Part shown: one piece after another, positions 43,729 to 47,195 of the stretch
Layout of the letters: the number at the start of each line of letters is the position of its first letter
Numbering within the stretch: position 1 is the first letter of the stretch
DNA from: a virus
IMG/VR virus record: IMGVR_UViG_3300045994_000459
Span: 1-47,195 of that record
DNA: 47,195 nucleotides
Direction: 5' to 3' (one strand)
Position numbers and translations under genes: made by a program
The notes under the pieces: model-generated
What the model was told of the DNA's origin: nothing
Seen by the model: the letters and a program-made list of their open reading frames with translations, nothing else
Databases searched by the model: none

Positions 43729-44262
43729 ATGAGGATATTTGCTATTGATGGATCATTAAATTGTAGCGGTTGGGCGGTGCTAGATGCACGTAATGGTAAA
43801 GGAACTGAGCACATTAAAGGATCCAATTATGGGACTATAAAGACCAAACCCACGATGTCATTAGGCTTTAAGCTTAGTTATATTCGTATAGAATTTATAA
43901 AATTAATAAATTCGTATCACCCTGACGTTATAGTTATGGAAGATACCTATGCCGGTAAGAATGCCTTAACTAATGCGCGACTTAATAATGCAAAAGGTGT
44001 CATATTTCTGACAGCCTATGAACTACTTGGAACTGATCCGGTGTGCATTACTGCGGCTAAGGCACGAGCGTGCGTTGGGTTTAAAAATAATAAAGAGGAA
44101 CCTTATGCGTTCTTCAAGAAGCAATATAAACTTAAAGAGACATTTGAAAAAGGTAATGATATAACAGATGCTTTCACTCTTGGGTGGTATTATGTTATAT
44201 CTAGCCGGGAAGAGTGTCACGATCCTAAAAAGAAAGCCAAGGCTAAACGAAAGAAGAAATGA
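43729..44262 (+). CDS. ruvC: RuvC-like Holliday junction resolvase
   Basis: 177 residues, close to bacterial RuvC (about 173). The RNase H-like fold with its acidic residues is visible: FAIDGSLNCSGWAV (Asp 7), VIVMEDTYAG (Glu about 71), ITAAKARACVGF, and NDITDAFTLGWYY (two Asp near 144 and 147). It would cut branched DNA made during RecA-dependent recombination or replication before packaging. The last 15 residues are Lys/Arg-rich and may add DNA affinity. The gene abuts the dnaJ stop and overlaps the next gene by ATGA. Confidence 0.85.
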   Translation: MRIFAIDGSLNCSGWAVLDARNGKGTEHIKGSNYGTIKTKPTMSLGFKLSYIRIEFIKLINSYHPDVIVMEDTYAGKNALTNARLNNAKGVIFLTAYELLGTDPVCITAAKARACVGFKNNKEEPYAFFKKQYKLKETFEKGNDITDAFTLGWYYVISSREECHDPKKKAKAKRKKK

Positions 44263-44531
44263 TAACTAAGGATATGGATGCTAAGATCACACCTTATACG
44301 AAACCACGAGAAAGTGAGGAAGAAGGAAGACAAATCTATATAGAATTAATTGGTGGTCATAAGGTTTTTGGTGAACTTATAGAGCACAAACCTAACATAT
44401 TTATAGTCCGAGACTTTAAGGATCATAATATAATAAAAGAATTGCATAGAGCGACTATTGTAAGATTTATGATAGTATTAAACGGAGGGAAAAAGGATGA
44501 CAAATCAGGATGGAGAAAAGGCGGAAGTTAA
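44259..44531 (+). CDS. Small protein with Hfq/Sm-like sequence pattern
   Basis: 90 residues from an ATGA overlap. Residues about 25-73 match the plan of an Sm fold. IYIELIGGHKVFGELIE resembles the Hfq Sm1 stretch (IYLVNGIKLQGQIE) in its strand, Gly turn and Gly-Glu spacing. NIFIVRD resembles the next strand, and KELHRATIVRFMI is placed like the Sm2 strand (YKHAISTIVP). The termini are charged and flexible, the C-terminus basic with Gly. Sm/Hfq proteins bind RNA as rings. The call rests on pattern alone; another small beta-barrel such as an SH3-like domain would look similar. It lies between the resolvase and glycosyltransferase genes, with no visible partner. Confidence 0.5.
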   Translation: MITKDMDAKITPYTKPRESEEEGRQIYIELIGGHKVFGELIEHKPNIFIVRDFKDHNIIKELHRATIVRFMIVLNGGKKDDKSGWRKGGS

Positions 44532-45873
44532 GGAGGCCTTGGACTTACTGGCTGCACAAGGCTATAATATACAACCCCCTAAAGAGAAAGCACCACAAAA
44601 ACGAATACGTTTGGTGTTTTATGGCGATGCCCCCAGCGTAGCAACAGGGTTTGGAAAGGTATCAAGTAATATTCTGCCAGCACTTCATGCTTCAGGCAGA
44701 TATGAAATCTATTGTTTTGGTGTAAATTATATGGGTGTTCCACATCCGTATCCATTTCAAATATATCCTATGTTGCCCAATCCTCAGGGCGATCCCTATG
44801 GAAGAGAGAAAGTTACACAGATAATCCCTCAGATGGATTTCGATATAGCCTTCTTCCTACAGGATTCCTTTATCCTTACCTTCCTACCCAATCTTATACA
44901 AGAAGCTAAGAAACAAGGCAAGAATTTTCGCACCGTAGCCTATTTCCCTATTGATGGTGTGCCTTGGTCTGAGTGGATTGAGGCTATGTCAGCAGTAGAT
45001 GTGCCCATCACTTACACAGAGTATGGAAGAAAGCAGTGCATTAACCAATATCCCGCGATCAAGGATAAACTTCAGGTAATTCCCCATGGTATAAATGTTA
45101 AGGAATTCTTTCCTGTTGATCCTGCAAAATTATCGGAGTTACGTAAATTTTATTTTGGGCCCCATGCAGATAAGTTTATTATTGTAAATATAAACAGAAA
45201 TCAACAGAGAAAGGACATTCCTAGAACTCTAATGGTGTTCAAAGAATTTAAAAAGGAATGTCCCAACAGCATCTTGTACTTACATATGGCTGAGAAAGAT
45301 GTGGGCTGGGATCTTCCGCGAGTGTGTAAGCACTTAGACTTGACGGTGGGGGCCGATGTAATTTTCCCAAGAAATTTTAATGTAAATTCAGGTTTTCCTG
45401 TTGGCATAGTCAATGATCTCTATAATTGTGGTGATGTATGTATATCCACAACCTGTGGGGGTGGGTGGGAGCTATCAAGTGTTGAAAGTATGGCGACGAA
45501 AACTCCATGTATTTTCCCAGACAATACAGCATTGACTGAAATATTTGCGGATGGTCGCGGATTTTTGTGTAGGAGTGGAGATACTCCTAACATGCACCAT
45601 GTCTTTACCATGGACAACGAGATAATTCGTCCTCTAGCTAATATAAGTGACTATGTTAAGTATCTTAAACGGCTCTATGAGAAACCAGAAATAGGAAGAC
45701 AGATGGCTGATAAAGCGTACCAGTGGGTACATGCTAATCTTCTTTGGGAGCGGGATATAGTGCCAAAATTTGATTATATATTCCAAAGTTTGTATGCTGA
45801 TCTTCAAAGACCTCAGCAAGCTATCGAGGCTATGTCAGCTCAAGCTACTTGGCAAAAAGGGGAGTCAATATGA
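44497..45873 (+). CDS. GT-B glycosyltransferase, GT4-like
   Basis: 458 residues; the ATG at 44497 follows GGAGG (44484-44488). The N-terminal domain opens IRLVFYGDAPSVATGFGKVS, with the Gly-rich loop typical of GT4 enzymes. Then follow DIAFFLQDS, YFPIDGVPW, TYTEYGRKQC, QVIPHGINVKEFFP (the GT4 'vipnGvd...F.P' pattern), FIIVNINRNQQRKDIPRTL, and CGGGWELSSVESMATKTPCI in the donor-binding domain. The usual EX7E pair reads GX7E here: the first acidic residue is missing. GT4 enzymes move sugars from nucleotide-sugars to an acceptor. The acceptor could be phage DNA, a virion protein or a host glycan. It overlaps its upstream neighbour by 35 bases. Confidence 0.85.
   Translation: MTNQDGEKAEVKEALDLLAAQGYNIQPPKEKAPQKRIRLVFYGDAPSVATGFGKVSSNILPALHASGRYEIYCFGVNYMGVPHPYPFQIYPMLPNPQGDPYGREKVTQIIPQMDFDIAFFLQDSFILTFLPNLIQEAKKQGKNFRTVAYFPIDGVPWSEWIEAMSAVDVPITYTEYGRKQCINQYPAIKDKLQVIPHGINVKEFFPVDPAKLSELRKFYFGPHADKFIIVNINRNQQRKDIPRTLMVFKEFKKECPNSILYLHMAEKDVGWDLPRVCKHLDLTVGADVIFPRNFNVNSGFPVGIVNDLYNCGDVCISTTCGGGWELSSVESMATKTPCIFPDNTALTEIFADGRGFLCRSGDTPNMHHVFTMDNEIIRPLANISDYVKYLKRLYEKPEIGRQMADKAYQWVHANLLWERDIVPKFDYIFQSLYADLQRPQQAIEAMSAQATWQKGESI
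45857..45864 (+). promoter_or_regulatory. Ribosome binding site that sets the start at 45870
   Basis: AAGGGGAG ends five bases before the ATG at 45870, which forms an ATGA overlap with the previous stop. The TTG at 45849 lies upstream of it and is unlikely to be used. Confidence 0.65.
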
Positions 45874-47066
45874 TAGAAGAACAGAAGGCAGAAGTTAGAA
45901 TACAAGGCATAAAGATAGTTAGTTGTATATTTGATGGCTCAGGCTATGGTCAAGGTGTTAGAAACTATATAAGAGGACTCTATAGTTTAGGAGTTCCCAT
46001 GTGGATACAGCCTATATCATTTGAGCAGGATCGTCCTGACTTTACAACCACACCATTCGATAAAACTAAACCAGAACTTGGTTCTATTCATGATGTCCTT
46101 GATGCTTTGTGCCGCACGCCGCGTCCTTTTGACGTAAATCTTATAAGGCTAAGTCCAGAGGTAGCAGTTAAGTTTATAGATCCCACTTCTATTAATATAT
46201 GTCATACGGCTTGGGAAACTGACCGTCTGGACCCACATTGGACCGAGTGTTGTAATAAATTCAATGCTATTTTTGTAGAGAGCGAGTGGGCTGTAGGGGT
46301 ATTTAAGAATTCTGGTGTTACTGTCCCAGTGTACTGTGTCCCAAATTGTGAGGATGTGAGTGATTACAAAGCCAAAGAAAAACCTGGTGAGGGACCATAT
46401 AAATTTTATTCTATTCTTCAGTGGACTGAAAGAAAGAATGGCATTGGTCTACTAAAGGCCTACTATAATGCATTTACTCCAGAAGATGATGTCTTGCTGG
46501 TATTAAAGACATACTTAACACGAGTTGAACAAGAGCAAGACCAAAGGGAAGTCATTGCTAATCACATTAAGCAATTGAAAGAATCAATGAATATGATTAA
46601 GCCTTATCCTCCGGTCTATCTCATTACTGAGAAGCTAACGGATGCAGAAATGGTGCAGATGCATGAAGAATGTGACTGCTACGCAATGCTAGATCGTGGT
46701 GAGTCTTGGGGAATACCCTACGCCGCAGCAGCCGCAGCAGGAAATCCTATAATAGCTACGAATTGGGGAGGTACTAGACAGTTCCTAAATAATACAAATT
46801 CATTTCCAGTAGACTACCAGCTTACTTATGTTGACAATATGTTGTGGTCTCAGTTTTATAGAGGCTTTCAAAAATGGGCTGAGCCTAATTTACCTCATGC
46901 AGCAGAACTTATGCGGTATGTTTTTGATAACCGTGCGGACGCTTTTTCTATAGGCCAGAAAGCTCGCTTAGATATGGCAGAGAAGTTTAATCAGGATGTA
47001 GTTACAAAGACATTATTGGGATCTATAGCAGACGTAGTAGCCAACACCCGAGGGCTTAAAAAATGA
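45870..47066 (+). CDS. Second GT-B glycosyltransferase, GT4-like
   Basis: 398 residues from the ATG of an ATGA overlap. The opening IVSCIFDGSGYGQGVRNYIR is the glycine-rich acceptor-domain start of GT-B enzymes. NICHTAWETDRLDPHW, FVESEWAVGVFKNSGV, VYCVPNCEDV, YSILQWTERKNGIGLLKAY and RGESWGIPYAAAAAAGNPII follow in the expected order. The first Glu of the EX7E motif is kept, but the second is Ala (EX7A), so donor-ribose binding by that residue is lost. It may be active in a changed way, or act as a partner of the enzyme upstream, which has lost the other Glu. The acceptor is unknown. The coupled gene pair suggests a joint pathway. Confidence 0.82.
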   Translation: MIEEQKAEVRIQGIKIVSCIFDGSGYGQGVRNYIRGLYSLGVPMWIQPISFEQDRPDFTTTPFDKTKPELGSIHDVLDALCRTPRPFDVNLIRLSPEVAVKFIDPTSINICHTAWETDRLDPHWTECCNKFNAIFVESEWAVGVFKNSGVTVPVYCVPNCEDVSDYKAKEKPGEGPYKFYSILQWTERKNGIGLLKAYYNAFTPEDDVLLVLKTYLTRVEQEQDQREVIANHIKQLKESMNMIKPYPPVYLITEKLTDAEMVQMHEECDCYAMLDRGESWGIPYAAAAAAGNPIIATNWGGTRQFLNNTNSFPVDYQLTYVDNMLWSQFYRGFQKWAEPNLPHAAELMRYVFDNRADAFSIGQKARLDMAEKFNQDVVTKTLLGSIADVVANTRGLKK

Positions 47067-47195
47067 TTTCCGTAATGACTTGGATTCATAATCGAGCGCA
47101 TCTTTTCAAGTGGTGTTTAGAAGGAATTGCTAAGAATCTTTTTGGTAAATTTCATCCCCTACAACCAAATGAGATGGTAGAACTAAATGTATTGG
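47063..47195 (+). CDS. Start of a probable GT2-type glycosyltransferase (3' truncated)
   Basis: An open frame begins at the ATG of an ATGA overlap and runs to the window edge (44 codons). The start MISVMTWIHNRAHLFKWCLE resembles the opening strand and helix of GT2 (GT-A) enzymes, which begin 'iSVVi..yNr...l..cL'. With two glycosyltransferases just before it, a third is plausible. Too little is present for a firm call. Confidence 0.5.
   Translation, partial: MISVMTWIHNRAHLFKWCLEGIAKNLFGKFHPLQPNEMVELNVL

Noticed and set aside
1-47195. tRNA genes, CRISPR arrays, insertion sequences, integrase or attachment sites
   Set aside because: None were seen on reading; there is no transposase or integrase protein and no array of spaced repeats. 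A dedicated tRNA scan was not possible here.

Overview
The window looks like part of the genome of a large, AT-rich (about 40% G+C by eye) tailed bacteriophage. Every supported gene lies on the + strand. Genes are tightly packed, often joined by TAATG or ATGA overlaps, and most have strong Shine-Dalgarno sequences. TAA, TGA and TAG all end genes, so no stop codon reassignment is visible. There is no tRNA, CRISPR array, insertion sequence, integrase or polymerase gene. The host cannot be named from this sequence.

Left part (1-35583): a virion and adhesion module of about 35 kb, dominated by giant genes of 2824, 3266 and 2150 codons. A partial Ig-like protein comes first. It is followed by four medium-sized beta-rich proteins (208-6446), three of which end in Ig-like domains of the Big-1 (invasin) type. 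The 2824-residue protein is a mosaic of concanavalin-like (LamG and DUF1349-like) and F5/8-type C (discoidin) sugar-binding domains, and several of these appear to be inserted inside one another. Next come a 540-residue structural protein, two small unrecognised proteins, an unrecognised 3266-residue protein with coiled coils and cysteine clusters, a 2150-residue multi-domain binding protein and a 588-residue beta-repeat protein. Such modules usually form tail fibres, baseplate appendages or capsid decorations that bind host surface glycans.

Boundary (35584-35812): the only real intergenic gap, 229 bases long. It holds a 15-base direct repeat, two palindromes built on that repeat, a perfect TATAAT, and a pair of overlapping hairpins (6 bp and 12 bp with one mismatch) that could be mutually exclusive or form a pseudoknot. 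It is the best candidate for the control region, and possibly an origin, of the replication genes.

Right part (35813-44262): a replication and recombination module. In order it contains a sliding clamp, an unknown protein, a RecA-type recombinase, a PD-(D/E)XK-like nuclease, a possible UvsY-like mediator, a DnaB helicase starting at TTG, a DnaG primase, an SSB with an N-terminal Pro/Gln-rich arm, a DnaJ co-chaperone cut short at its C-terminus and a RuvC-like resolvase. A small protein with an Hfq/Sm-like sequence pattern follows (44259-44531). The end of the window has two GT-B glycosyltransferases and the start of a third, probably GT2-type, enzyme. These could modify phage DNA, virion proteins or host glycans.

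The parts most worth a second look are the nested lectin-like domains, the small Sm-like protein, the boundary control region, the reversed SSB layout and the incomplete glycosyltransferase motifs.
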